Shown here: piece after piece, positions 47,053 through 58,217 of the stretch
How the letters are laid out: each line of letters begins with the position of its first letter
Position numbering within the stretch: the first letter of the stretch is position 1
NCBI RefSeq assembly: GCF_964355755.1
Contig: NC_092674.1
Coordinates: 12,593,001 to 12,657,000 of the forward strand
From: Antedon mediterranea
Lineage: Eukaryota; Echinodermata; Crinoidea; Comatulida; Antedonidae
Reading direction: 5' to 3'
DNA: 64,000 nucleotides
The notes under the pieces: model-generated
What the model saw: the letters and a program-made list of their open reading frames with translations, nothing else
Databases searched by the model: none
Told to the model about the DNA's origin: nothing
Position numbers and translations under genes: made by a program

Positions 47053-48140
47053 CAATCGTAATTTGGTGGTATTATACATGATGTGCCTGTTTATGTACAG
47101 AGAAAGAGCTTATTTTAGTATCATATAGTAATATATTTTCTATATAAGAGAATATGGTATTTCAAATCAGGTACAAAAGCCGACGATCCAAGCGAATTAC
47201 ATGTTTTAAAAAAATCGGAAAACACTCATTTGTTTATTTTCAAAACACATTGCAAATCGGAGAGGTCCGATGGCATGCGTGACTGCCGGAACAACGCAAC
47301 AAAAATGAAAAACGAAAATGGCATGTTGTGTTTTCTGTAGGCCTATACAGTAATTAGTTTCTCAGAAACCACCATTGACAGTAGCAGAATTGGGTGTTTA
47401 TTTCAAGCTCACATAAACGGGCAAAGAAATCCTCGTTATTAAAAAAAAAACATTATTTAAGCTTATTCACTATAGTATATTTACACTAATCTACTTATTA
47501 ATTTATTTATATATTGTTTTCACTTTTAATTTTAATTATACCCACAGATTGCACTATTTTCTTTATACTTTATTAGGTACTCTTTTCGTACTGTTGGGAA
47601 TTGATAAATATTTCAGTTCAATTATTTTCCAAAATAATGGTACACAACAATGAAAGAAAATGTGAAAACAACATTTTTGTTACGTTCTTGTCATTAGAAA
47701 TATTATTGCGACTGAGGTGAACTTCGAAAATGCCAGTCAGATATACAAAAAAAGTTACAAGGAATAAATTAGCAATTGTCAACTGCATACTCATCCATCA
47801 AACTAGCCGCCATCGAGAAAATATTCAATTCCATGAATCTTATGAGGGTTAGGTTTATAGGAACAATAGTACTTGTTTTATTTGTTTTGGCAATTAATGC
47901 AATTAAAGCGTAATTAATTCGTCATATTCCATTTGGAATACAACGTCCTGTAAAATGACTAGAATGTTCAGATTTGTTAATTTTTAAATTATATTATATA
48001 CAGAATTATATATTATTTAAAATGTTCGGGTGGCTTCCATGCATGCGGCTTTTAGCCTTAATGGAAGTCCTTTTGTATATTTTTTGCTTTGTATTTTTTT
48101 TTATGGATCAAATAAACTGACTTGTGTGACTGGTATCTCG
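47053..48140. repeat. Diverged short paralogue of 15300-18300, without the TIR transposon
   Basis: 47400-47740 resembles 15310-15540 (AAATCCTCGTTATT, CCCACAGATTGCACTATTTT) and, better, 54950-55092 (GGTACACAACAATGA, GAACTTCGAAAAT). It then goes straight to sequence like 17740-17830 (ATAAATTAGCAATTGTC, CATACTCATCC). It lacks the whole 2.2-kb transposon, so it serves as an empty site. No gene seen. Confidence 0.75.
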
Positions 48141-48840
48141 CCGCCTTTCCACGTATCATTTTATCGCATTCCATCATATTACTATTGAAACTGAATTTAA
48201 ACATTTTAACAAGCTTTTTGTGATGGTCACAAAATGCTAAGATACATTAAAAGAACGCTCATCGCCAGATCTATGTATAGTAATCAGAAATATTCAAACA
48301 AAAATGATGTTGTTGTGATGTCGGTGGTGGGTGTTAGTAAGTGTGGCGGCGTTCATTCAGGGAGGCATTTGTTGGTAACATTTTATAATAAAATAGATTC
48401 CCCTAGATATGAACAAGTACAACACCGTATTTGATATTATCAAGAAGTGATAACAGCTAAAAGTTGTATGAAAATGCTTGGTAAATAAATATGATATAAC
48501 AGTCAATGAATTATTCAACAAGTATAATTGTGTTTGTTTATAATACAATATTGTGTGTATAAATGTACGTGGCGGGGCGTTTATTAGAGTGTGGAGGCTG
48601 GATATTTAAAAAATGTTTTTTTGGGGAGGGGGCGTTTATTCAAATAAATGCGGTAGGCTTAATTGGTATAATCAATACATTATTTAGTTCAAATCAAACA
48701 CCAAATAATGAAAATCATCAGTGAACTGTTTCGGCATAAGGAAAACGTTCTAAACGGCTTGCAACATTGGTTAAACCACTCCGTGTCTCAATGGCGATAC
48801 AGTACATGCAGAGTATCAGAACGTACCAGTTCCAGAAACG
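48140..48840 (+). repeat. Repeat family A, uninterrupted copy
   Basis: Continuous version of the sequence that is split by the LINE at 18655 and 58218. The target reads AAAATCATCAGTG at about 48712-48724. It ends near CATGCAGAGTATC. No coding capacity seen. Confidence 0.72.
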
Positions 48841-50065
48841 GATGAAATACGAATTTAATTAAGTATTAAAGCAAACATAACAACGGACGATGATTAATTG
48901 ATAGTTGTCCCACTACACAAATACAAGGACCGGGAAAATCCAGCAAACTATCGCCCAATTACTCTATTATCCATTTTTTGTTAAAATATTTGAAAGAGAT
49001 TGGGTAGAATAAGAGAAAGGGTAGAAATGGAACAAATTATATCAGAGGAACAGGCGGGCTTTAAGAATAAGTATAGTACGATTGATAATACTTTTATACT
49101 TCAAACATAATCAATAAAGCATTACAAAAAAGGGGAAAACGCTATAGTGTGTTTGTAGATTTTAAACAGGCTTTTGATCGTGTGGATAGATCAATTTTAA
49201 TAAATTAAATAAGTTAAACCTTCTTGTAAACTTAATTGAACTCTTGATATCTATGTACACGAACACTGAAATAAAATGAAAACGCTGCATGGTTTAACAG
49301 ATGCAATATAATGTAGTATAGTATTAAAGCAAGGATGTCTCCTCTCTCCTCTTCTTTTCACTCTTTTTATATGATTTTAAAGACATTTTACAGAGGGAAA
49401 ATAACCACTACTGTTTAATAAATAACAATGTAATTTCACACTTATTATTTGCAGATGATCTAGTTTTGTTTTCATATTCTAAAGTTGGTCTACAAAGGCA
49501 AATAAATTGTCTTGTAAAATATTGCAATGTAAATAAGTTAGAAATAAATAAGTTAAAAACTAAAGCTTATGGTGTTCCGAAATGGTGGGGATGAAAAATG
49601 GTACATAAATGATGTCAATATAGAAATAGTAAAAGAATATAAATATTTAGGTTTTTATTTTAATAATAAGGTGGATTGGAACACGATGAAAATTAAACAG
49701 GCGGAAAATCACGCTTTACATTATCGTGCCATAATCTGTTGATTGAAAAGGGGCGACATTTAAAAATTAACCGAGAGTCTAGAATATGCATGTTTTGTGA
49801 TCAATTAAGTTTATAAGATGAAGAACATTTTCTTTTTTACTGTCCTTTTTATAAAAACACTAGAAAAAAATATATGTCTGATTTAAATGTATACATGTTA
49901 AAACATGTTTATAAACAATGAAACCCAAAAAATTAAGTCTTTGCAACCTATTTATGTAAAGCTTATGAAAAGAGAAAAACATGTATTTCCGAAATTAATA
50001 TAGATTTTATTATGTGAAATGGGCCGGAGGCCACTGTTTATTGAAATAAAAAGAAAGAAAGAAAG
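48815..50065 (+). pseudogene. I/Nimb-like LINE fragment, RT to 3' end
   Basis: Broken translation gives NPANYRPITLLSI, EEQAGFKNKYSTIDNTFIL, VFVDFKQAFDRVDRS, QGCLLSPLLF, FADDLVLFSYSKVGLQRQIN, YKYLGFYFNNKVDWNTMK, then a CMFCDQ...HFLFYCPFYK zinc-binding tail. The GGCCGGAGGCC hairpin and (AAAG)n tail end it. Many stops and frameshifts. The FADD box and the YRPITL and KYST blocks fit the I superfamily; exact clade not certain. Confidence 0.75.
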
Positions 50066-50888
50066 TTGGTCTATACATCAGCGTAGTACAGAAACGGCTT
50101 TGTTAAAAGTCAAAACATATATTCTCCACAACTTTGCCCACAGGTTGCGTGCTTATAAGCAATAATTGATACATGTCATCCGTGTTCGACACAGTGGACC
50201 ATACAGTTTTAATTAATAGATTATCTAATGAGTTTGAGTATCAAATTTGGTGCTATAAATTGAATTGAATCATGTTTAGACAATCGATGTTACAAGGTCA
50301 AATTGTTGGGTTGTGAATCTGTAAAAACAAAAATTAAAGTCGGTGTCCCACAGGGGTAAACAATTAGCCCGGCATTTTTTACAGCGTGTACTAGACCTAT
50401 TGCCGATATTATAAAGTTTCATAATGTTGGGTATCATCTATATGCTGATGATACCCAACTTTATTCAAATTTTGATCCTAAAATAGCCGGTGATTTAGAA
50501 GTGTCTATTTTTTTAGATTAATAATCTGTATCAAAAAACTTAAAATATGGATGTGTAAAAACAAACTTACGCTTAATGAGCAAAAGACAGAACTTTTAGT
50601 TTTGGTTCCAATAAAGGTTAATATTAATGATAGTAACATTGAACTTAATATTGGTGGTAACATTCTGAAACCATCAGATACCGTTACGAATCTTTGATAC
50701 AGACCTTAGCATGACACCTCATATTAATATGATTTGTATATGACTTCTATATCTTTATATATTTATATTTTCCTATATGTCATTTTTCATTGAGATTTCT
50801 ATTTTTATATCTTAAAATTGTAACAAAATATGTTAAGCGCTTTGATCAACTATAGCGCTATATAAGCAATTATTATTAATTATTATCA
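50066..50888 (+). pseudogene. CR1/L2-like LINE fragment, shorter paralogue
   Basis: Matches 9826-11091 but lacks the C-terminal block (jump at about 50733). The YADD region and the CTATATAAGCAATTATTATT end remain. A TAA replaces a codon in the PQGS region (CAGGGGTAAACAATT). Confidence 0.76.
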
Positions 50889-50925
50889 TTAGATAGTACG
50901 TGAGCGAAGCGAGCGTACCTTCTAG
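50889..50925. mobile_element. 37-bp palindrome, copy a paralogue
   Basis: TTAGATAGTACG ... CGTACCTTCTAG: inner stem GTACG/CGTAC perfect, left CTAG changed to TTAG. Confidence 0.55.
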
Positions 50926-51576
50926 GTCGTGTCCACAGATGGTTCTCAAATACACAGTAATTCCAGCGTAAAAAAACTGGCGATTTTAAATGTACTTACC
51001 GAAGGACTATAAATACATTGTCGTTTTCCGAAACGAATAAATAGACACGATGATTAATGTAGTTAACTAAAATTAACACCCATGGAATTAGGCCTACTTC
51101 CGAAGGAGAAACTTGTCTTAAAAATGAGTCTAAGTTTTTTTATTTTAACTCATTTAAACAAACCCAATTTGTATATAACACTAAAGTTGAGGGATGGGGA
51201 AGAGGATGGGAAAATCAATTTTTAAACAAATTCTTTATCCACTCAGTAACGAAATATAGTTTTAAATGTTTTATAAAGGCCTATCAATAATATACCACTA
51301 AACAAAGGCAAACATTTACGATTTGATACTTTTTTTTAAACTCTCCCTTTTATAGTCGATTGAAATAGTAAAGTACATGTAACGATACACCACTACGACG
51401 TTTATATTTTTATAATTATTAATTAATACAAACGTTGAGAAGCAACTCTCAGTAATACAGTATTTATTTGTATATTATGTGTTTATATATCCAGCAGTAG
51501 AGCCTACCCACAGTCACAGTAATAAATGTTCTTTGTATATGTGTTTATATATCTAACAGTAACCACATTCACAGTA

Positions 51577-51920
51577 AAAAATCGATTCTAATGGTGAACA
51601 AAAATGGGTAATACGTATTTACAATATTTCTAAAGTATTGCAATATTATATCTCAGTTTTAAGTTTATTCTCCAAGGGCCCATACATTTACCTACAAATT
51701 GGGAGTCTGAGAGATTGGAATGTTCTATTCATCGCAAATCAATACATTTGTATAAACGTATATTAAATCTAACAAAATAGTATTTTTTTAAAGAAAATCG
51801 GTCTGTCTTCAACATTATGAGACTGTACTCGAGCTGTTCAACCGGTTTTCAGCTATTAAAGCTCAGGTACAAGCATGAATTTTAAATATAATATCTGGTT
51901 AAGTACATACATGAACTATT
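51577..51920. repeat. Extra segment present only in the third copy
   Basis: Absent at 11778 and about 41748. Its right part (51835-51910, AAGCATGAATTTTAAATATA) is the inverse of about 7360-7425. The shorter copies therefore probably lost it. No ORF. Confidence 0.7.
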
Positions 51921-52089
51921 TGTAACAGAAATCAAGACGAAAAAACATGAATTTCTCTTAAAATGGTCGAATACAAAATATGTCAACATTCTGCCATAAA
52001 AACCAGGAAGACTTTTTTTCAGTAGTTATGTCTTGATAGATTCGTAACGGACGCATATTCAAATGAACCAAATTTACTAGAATTTAGTA

Positions 52090-52690
52090 ATGAAGCAAGT
52101 TTTAGATTCGTCTTAAAAATATCATATCATCGCATCCCATCCTATTACTATTGAAACCGAATTGAAACATTTTAACTAGCTTTTTATGATGGTCACACAC
52201 ATCGTCAGATATATGTATAGTAATGAGAAATATACAAACAATGATGTTGTTGTGATGTCGGGGTGTGGGTGTTTTTGGGGAAGGAATTTGTTGGTAACAT
52301 TAATTTCATAATAAAATAAATTCCCCTAGATATGAACAAGTACAACACTGTATTTCGTATTATCAAGAAGTGACAACAGTAAACAATTGTATGAAAATAA
52401 TTGTTAAATAGATATAACAATTAATCAATTATTCAACATAATATAATTATATTTGTGTTATAATACAGAAGTGTGTGTATAAATATAATGTGGGTGGCGT
52501 GGCGTTTATTAGAGGGTGGAGGTTGAATATTCCAAAGATGTTTTATGGGGGAGAGGGCGTTCGTATCTCGGGTCTCAACGACGATAAACGCAGATAGCGC
52601 GCAACCTGTTCAAATCTAACATCAACTCAACAACTCGGCTACCATTCGGCTATATCGAGATTTTACCTGATTTGAAATACATCTATGATT
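52090..52690 (+). repeat. Repeat family A, third-copy version
   Basis: Diverged equivalent of 12000-12560. Confidence 0.72.
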
Positions 52691-53562
52691 ATGGCTATAA
52701 TCCGTTCTCCCGATGTAGGCATAGACCCCGTTTATGATATTTAAAATTGTATATACTGATTTTAAAATTTACCCGCAATATAATTCGATGATGTTTTAAT
52801 ATAATTGATTTGTTGATCGTTTTTTTGCACACAAAAAATGTGATGTGCCCATATATGGACATGATGATGTCATATAATTACCATATATGGGCACATTAAT
52901 GTTATAGTGTAGACAGCTTGGAATGTTACGCGTGGCCGTAAAAAAAAAACATTGGAGGGGAGCAAAAACTCGGAAGTCGCAAAATAGTATTAGTGAAACG
53001 CGTAATAACATTGCAGTAATATTTATTAATTCATAAAGTTTATGAAATAATCAAATTAAAATAATTATTACAAAGTGCGACAGACAGTTATTACAAAGTG
53101 CGACAGCTCGATTACTACAAGTGCGACACAGTACAAACGGGGTTTACAGATAGTAATTATATGCGATGTGTCTTTTTTAAGACAGTACTTATCAGGAATG
53201 GACCCTATTTGTGTCTTTTGTTGCATTTCGGGATCATTCATTTGAAAATAATATTAAGTTCTGTGGTGAGATCTTACTTGGTGATTCAGGGCTTTAAATG
53301 ACCGGCACTTAAAAACTGTCTTTGATTTATCTTACTTCCCAATGTCAAGATTAACATTGATGAGGCAGCGTTGTTCCGAATTACGTGAGGGGTACCGTGC
53401 AGTTCTCGACAATACAGTCATCCTCACTACAAAGTAGGCCTAAATTGGTTCATTTAGGTATGTTATTACCGATACGCCTTTTAAAAATTGTAAAATTAGC
53501 ACTTTGTTTTAATCACACTGAATTATATAGCACATATTATTATTAATGTTTGTAGCACTTAC

Positions 53563-53661
53563 ATTCGTCTGAAGATCCAAATTAGCACCTGCCTTGAGCA
53601 AAATAGTGCAAATATCCGTTTGGCCCTTTAGTGCAGCCACATATAAAGGTGATGCTCCATT
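53563..53661 (-). CDS. Ankyrin-repeat exon 2, third copy
   Basis: 33 intact codons between CAG and GTAAGT. Relative to 13452-13550 I see a conservative Val to Ile change and a Glu to Thr change (QEN to QTN) plus a silent change, and no frame damage. First of the eight exons in the inferred right-to-left transcription order. Confidence 0.75.
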
Positions 53662-54239
53662 CTGAAATATTACAAACATTATGTTATACTATAGTTTACT
53701 ACTCTAAACAAAGTATTATAATATTTTCATGCAATCAATACGATGTAATCAATTAAAAATAACGTTATAGATTTAAATAATGCTACATTGAAAAATTAAA
53801 TAAAGATTATAAACACTTGATGTTTTCTTTAATATAATGTATTGTATACGTATTAAATTATACACCTGTCTTGCTTTTAGTACTTTATGAATGTAAAACA
53901 AGTATTTCTTTGCATGAAATGTAAACACTTCATCCGGTAGTGCTAACTAATCTCAATCAAAGTATTGACAAGAGGTTCTGCCAATAGAGGGCTAAAATCA
54001 CACATTATGGCTATGCACGATATTTTTTGGCGTTCCAGATAATTGTATTTTATTGTTTACGTGTTTTAATATTATTTATAATTTTCAGACAAATTTTAAT
54101 AGCTTATATGCATGAAAATAGTGTAGTTTTCTCATCTTATAAATCAAATGTCAACTGTATACGTGAAGCATAATTGTATTGGATTGTTATTGTATTGTAT
54201 TGTATTGTTAAAAAAATACATTTCAGTTCCAACTTATCC

Positions 54240-54303
54240 TTACATATATAAACTACAGTAAACTACAGTAGGCGGAGGTTTGTACTGTCAGAGTACCCTC
54301 TAG
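54240..54303 (+). mobile_element. Helitron-like 3' end, internally deleted copy
   Basis: Keeps ACAGTAGGCGGAGGTTTGTA, the hairpin (one mismatch, TGTC for TCTC) and CCTCTAG-T. About 890 bases present in copies 1 and 2 are missing, with a repeated AACTACAGTA at the joint. Confidence 0.5.
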
Positions 54304-54411
54304 TTGGAACTGTATTTGTAATAGTACAGGCCTAATTTAAATGCAGAAGCTCACAGTAAGTTTACGTCGTTGTACCATTGTTTTCTGATAATTGGAATGT
54401 AATCAGTTTTT

Positions 54412-54468
54412 ATTATAGTGAATTCTGATTTGACAAATTAAATTTGTCAAAACCAGAAATCACTATAA
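54412..54468. repeat. 57-bp imperfect hairpin, third copy
   Basis: Equivalent of 14989-15045, with a couple of arm changes (TGAATTCTGATTT). Confidence 0.68.
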
Positions 54469-55092
54469 TGTATGACTGATGAGTTCAAGTTCAATCTGAA
54501 AACATCACTGATGACAAATTATAGCTAAACATTAATTATTATTGTCAACATAATCGAGTTGAAGGTATTGCTGTATATGTACGTAAATATCATAGTATAG
54601 CATACTGACAAAAAACGTTACATAAGGTAATTAGTCTATTTTCGTATACTAAGCGACTTACATTTTCTATACCTGACATAATTATTTGAAGTATGTATAT
54701 CCCAATATATTTGGTTGGTGTCATAATAGGCGATTTTAAACTCTCATAAACATGCAATGAAATCCTCGTTATTGAAACAAAAATCTATTTATTAATATTA
54801 ATATAATATGTTTTCTCTTTTTACTTGGTTAGATAAAACATGTTACCGAGAAACGGCAAACATTCTAGTTTAAATTCTTTATGTTAAGTACCCACAGATT
54901 GCACTATTTTCTGTAAGCTTAAATAGGTTTTCTTTTCGTTCATGTGTTGGGAATAGAAAATATTTCTCTTCAAACAGTTTCCAAAATATTGGTACACAAC
55001 AATGAAAAAAAAATGTCTGTTAAGTTCTCGGTTACGGTCAATAGAACCATTCTTGCAACTGAGTTGAACTTCGAAAATACCGGTCAGATGTA

Positions 55093-57278
55093 CAGTGGGG
55101 GAAAGGCACTTCGCGTTTTGACCGTTAAATCGTGTAAAATCGACTTACTTCCGCATTGACGATTTTGAAGCGCCACCTATTGTTGAAAACTGAAACCACG
55201 ATTTTTCGTCGCCTAGCAAATAAGTGCTGTTTTATTTTAAGCTCTCATGAATATTTATGAACCGCCCAACATTACCTATTATGGTAAACGCATTTCCTAA
55301 TAAGTATAATTGGATAACCAATCGGTTTCCTTCAAAGAAACCGAAGCTAATACAATACATTCGGCGACTGAAGTAGGGACTCGTGAAATTTATAAATGTG
55401 GTACGATTTGACTACTGTTTTGTTGTCCATTTTCTGTCCATAGTCGGAGGTGCATCCCAACAAATTACAAAAATTATAATCAATTGTTTTATCAAGAATA
55501 ATATTAGTTTAATCGTTTAATCGAGTATGATATATTTCTATCCTGTTAAAAATTTGTTGGTGTATTCTCAGGCCTCGAAAGGTAGGTACATTTTGTAGCT
55601 GTGAGCGTGGTTTCGGCAACGCGAGACACGTGTATCAGTATAGGCGATAGCGAGACGTGTGTTGTACTGTGTTGATGCTGATCCGATAATCGTTAAGTTG
55701 TACTGATTACGAGTATCATTGGTCCTGGCCGGCCTAGCCTGGCGATCTGATCCTCCCAAAAAATACTTTTTTCAATCAGTATTAATATTATTATTATTTT
55801 TTTCATTTATTATTTGATTTATTAGGCTCAATAGATGCCTAGCTAGGCTACTACTAGTTGGCCTAGATTATATAAATAATAATAGTAAATACTGTAATTT
55901 AAATAATAAAATACAGCCCCCCCCCCCCCCCCCATTTTACTTCTTAGGACATCATATAATATTATAATTATATATACAACCAGACATTAACATTTTTTTT
56001 TAATAATATTTATTATTTTTTCTGACACTTTCAGGAATCGTTGATGATGCAGAGTTCTTCGTCATTGTGACTTCAAATTGAGAGTGAAGTGGATAAAAAT
56101 ATGACACCGGTACCTACCGACATTGTCATACCCAAACTATAATTTAATAATTTAAAACAAAATGTTGAATTGCAAATAATATATGTATGTTGCAGAGGAT
56201 TTAGATGAATTACAATACAAATGTTTTATGTTGAATGCGAGTTATACTCTGTAAATTATGTTATTGTCATGTGGTAGACCTTAAAAATTGAATATTTATT
56301 GTATGCTAGGCCTATATTATATTTTATTAATACTATTACTGTATTACTATTATTTATATTAACAGTAGGCCTACTACTATAGTTTGTACATGTTTTTACC
56401 AAAAAAAATGAATAAATAATTTGTTATTCAATCTAATTGCTTATTTGTTCATCGATAACAAAACAATTGTAAGCAAGTATATAACAGTTCTTGTTAGCCG
56501 CTTATTTCAGGTCATATTATTAATATTAGCTAGGCCCGATGCGCCCGATCACAACGTCACTAAGTGACTTTCCGCCCCTAGGAACAATCGTTCGCTAAAT
56601 AGGGCTAGGCCTCGGACTCGTATAAAAGCTATTATAATAGTTATGATAAATATTCCTCAACTAAAATGTATATTGTGATAAATAAACAAGTAATAATATA
56701 CGTTGTATTGGAATGTATTTATTTATATGAATTCTTACACGCGGACAATTATAAACATCGCGTATATCGTTCGCTATAAATAAATTCATAAACACGATGA
56801 CGACGTGTTTACAAAATGGCGGTTTCGCTAGTTTTCGATGGAACAAATAGAGATACCTTTAGTTTGAATAGTCGGAGCTGCATCCCAACAACCGAATTTT
56901 GTATCTTAATATCGTATTCTGTGGATTATTAATTTTTCTAACAGGGATTTTAAATTCAGGACTGTTCAATTTTTCTAAATATTTTATTTTAACGATTTTC
57001 TAGAGTAGGCTACAATTTCGGAAAAAAGACATTGGTTTATTTTGCCGTTAAATTACAGATTATCGTTTTGTTCAAATACATTTAATTTTACATGACAATA
57101 TATCACAACCATTTATGAATTTATTTCACTAACAATATTTTTCCGATAATCAGCTAAATTTACAAATATTGTGTTTTTCAAACACCCTAAAATTTAGCAA
57201 TTTTGAACTAAATTAGAAAAGTAGGGCGCCCTCTCCGAGTCGAAATTTGACACGATTTGTCGACTGGCTCTCCCACTG
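55093..57278. mobile_element. 2.2-kb TIR transposon, third copy, with both 4-bp target duplications
   Basis: Starts CAGTGGGGGAAAGG and ends CTCTCCCACTG. TGTA flanks both sides (55089-55092, 57279-57282). This copy fixes the true ends of the element. The inside is well conserved against copies 1 and 2, apart from small indels such as a GGCCTA insertion at 56368-56373 and poly-C length. Confidence 0.8.
55917..55933. repeat. Poly-C tract, third copy
   Basis: About 17 C, followed by ATTTT rather than GTTTT. Confidence 0.88.
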
Positions 57279-57839
57279 TGTAAAAACAAGTAAAACAGAA
57301 TAAATTAGCAATTGTCACTGCATACTCATCCTTCAAACTAGCCGCCATCAAGCAAACACTCAATTCACACTCATTCAGATAAACAAAAAAATGCACTTAT
57401 TTTCGGATTATTTTTTTCTTACTTAATTTTTGTGTATTATTTTATATTAATGTACATCGTTTTTATTTAATATTATGACTCCAATTATATATTGGAAATA
57501 AGGATTTGATCGAGTCGACTTTAGATTTGCAAGTAACAGAGAAGCATTTCTCTTGTCCGTTGTCAGAAGGTTATTGAATCTTTGTTGTTGATTTCTCTAA
57601 TACCTATATGTAATTAACCGCTTTACGTCAATCTGTGTAGTAGGTACTAACAATAATATGTATTAGAACTCGTAACTGTCCTTTTCTGATATCTATCTTC
57701 GACTCAATGTATTTCATTTCTTTCATGAATATGAACAGTTTATCTTAAATGAAAGTTGAATTGAATTTGAATTGCTTGTTTATTGTATTAACCATTTTCT
57801 GTAATTTTAGTATTAATTTCTTTAAAATGAATCTTATGA

Positions 57840-58217
57840 GCGTTAGTTTTACAGCAACAATAGTACTTTATTTAACATTTTATAATAAAAATAAATTACC
57901 TTGGATATGAATAAGTACAACACCGTGTTTGATATTATCAAGAAGTGATAACAGTAAACAATTGTATGAATATGCTTGATAAATAAATAGACATAGCAGT
58001 CAATAATTATTCAACAATTAGTATAATTGTGTTTGTTTTAGAATACAATATTGTGTGTATAAATGTACGTGGCGGAGCGTTTATTAGAGGGTGGAGGTTG
58101 GATATTCCAAAGATGTTTTATTGGCGAGGGGCGTTTATTCAAATATTTGCGGTAGGCCTAATTGGTATAATCAATATATTATTTAGTTTAAATCAAACAC
58201 CAAATATTGACAATCAT
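57840..58217 (+). repeat. Repeat family A, 5' part, third copy
   Basis: Interrupted by the LINE at 58218; target ATCAT at 58213-58217. Confidence 0.72.
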
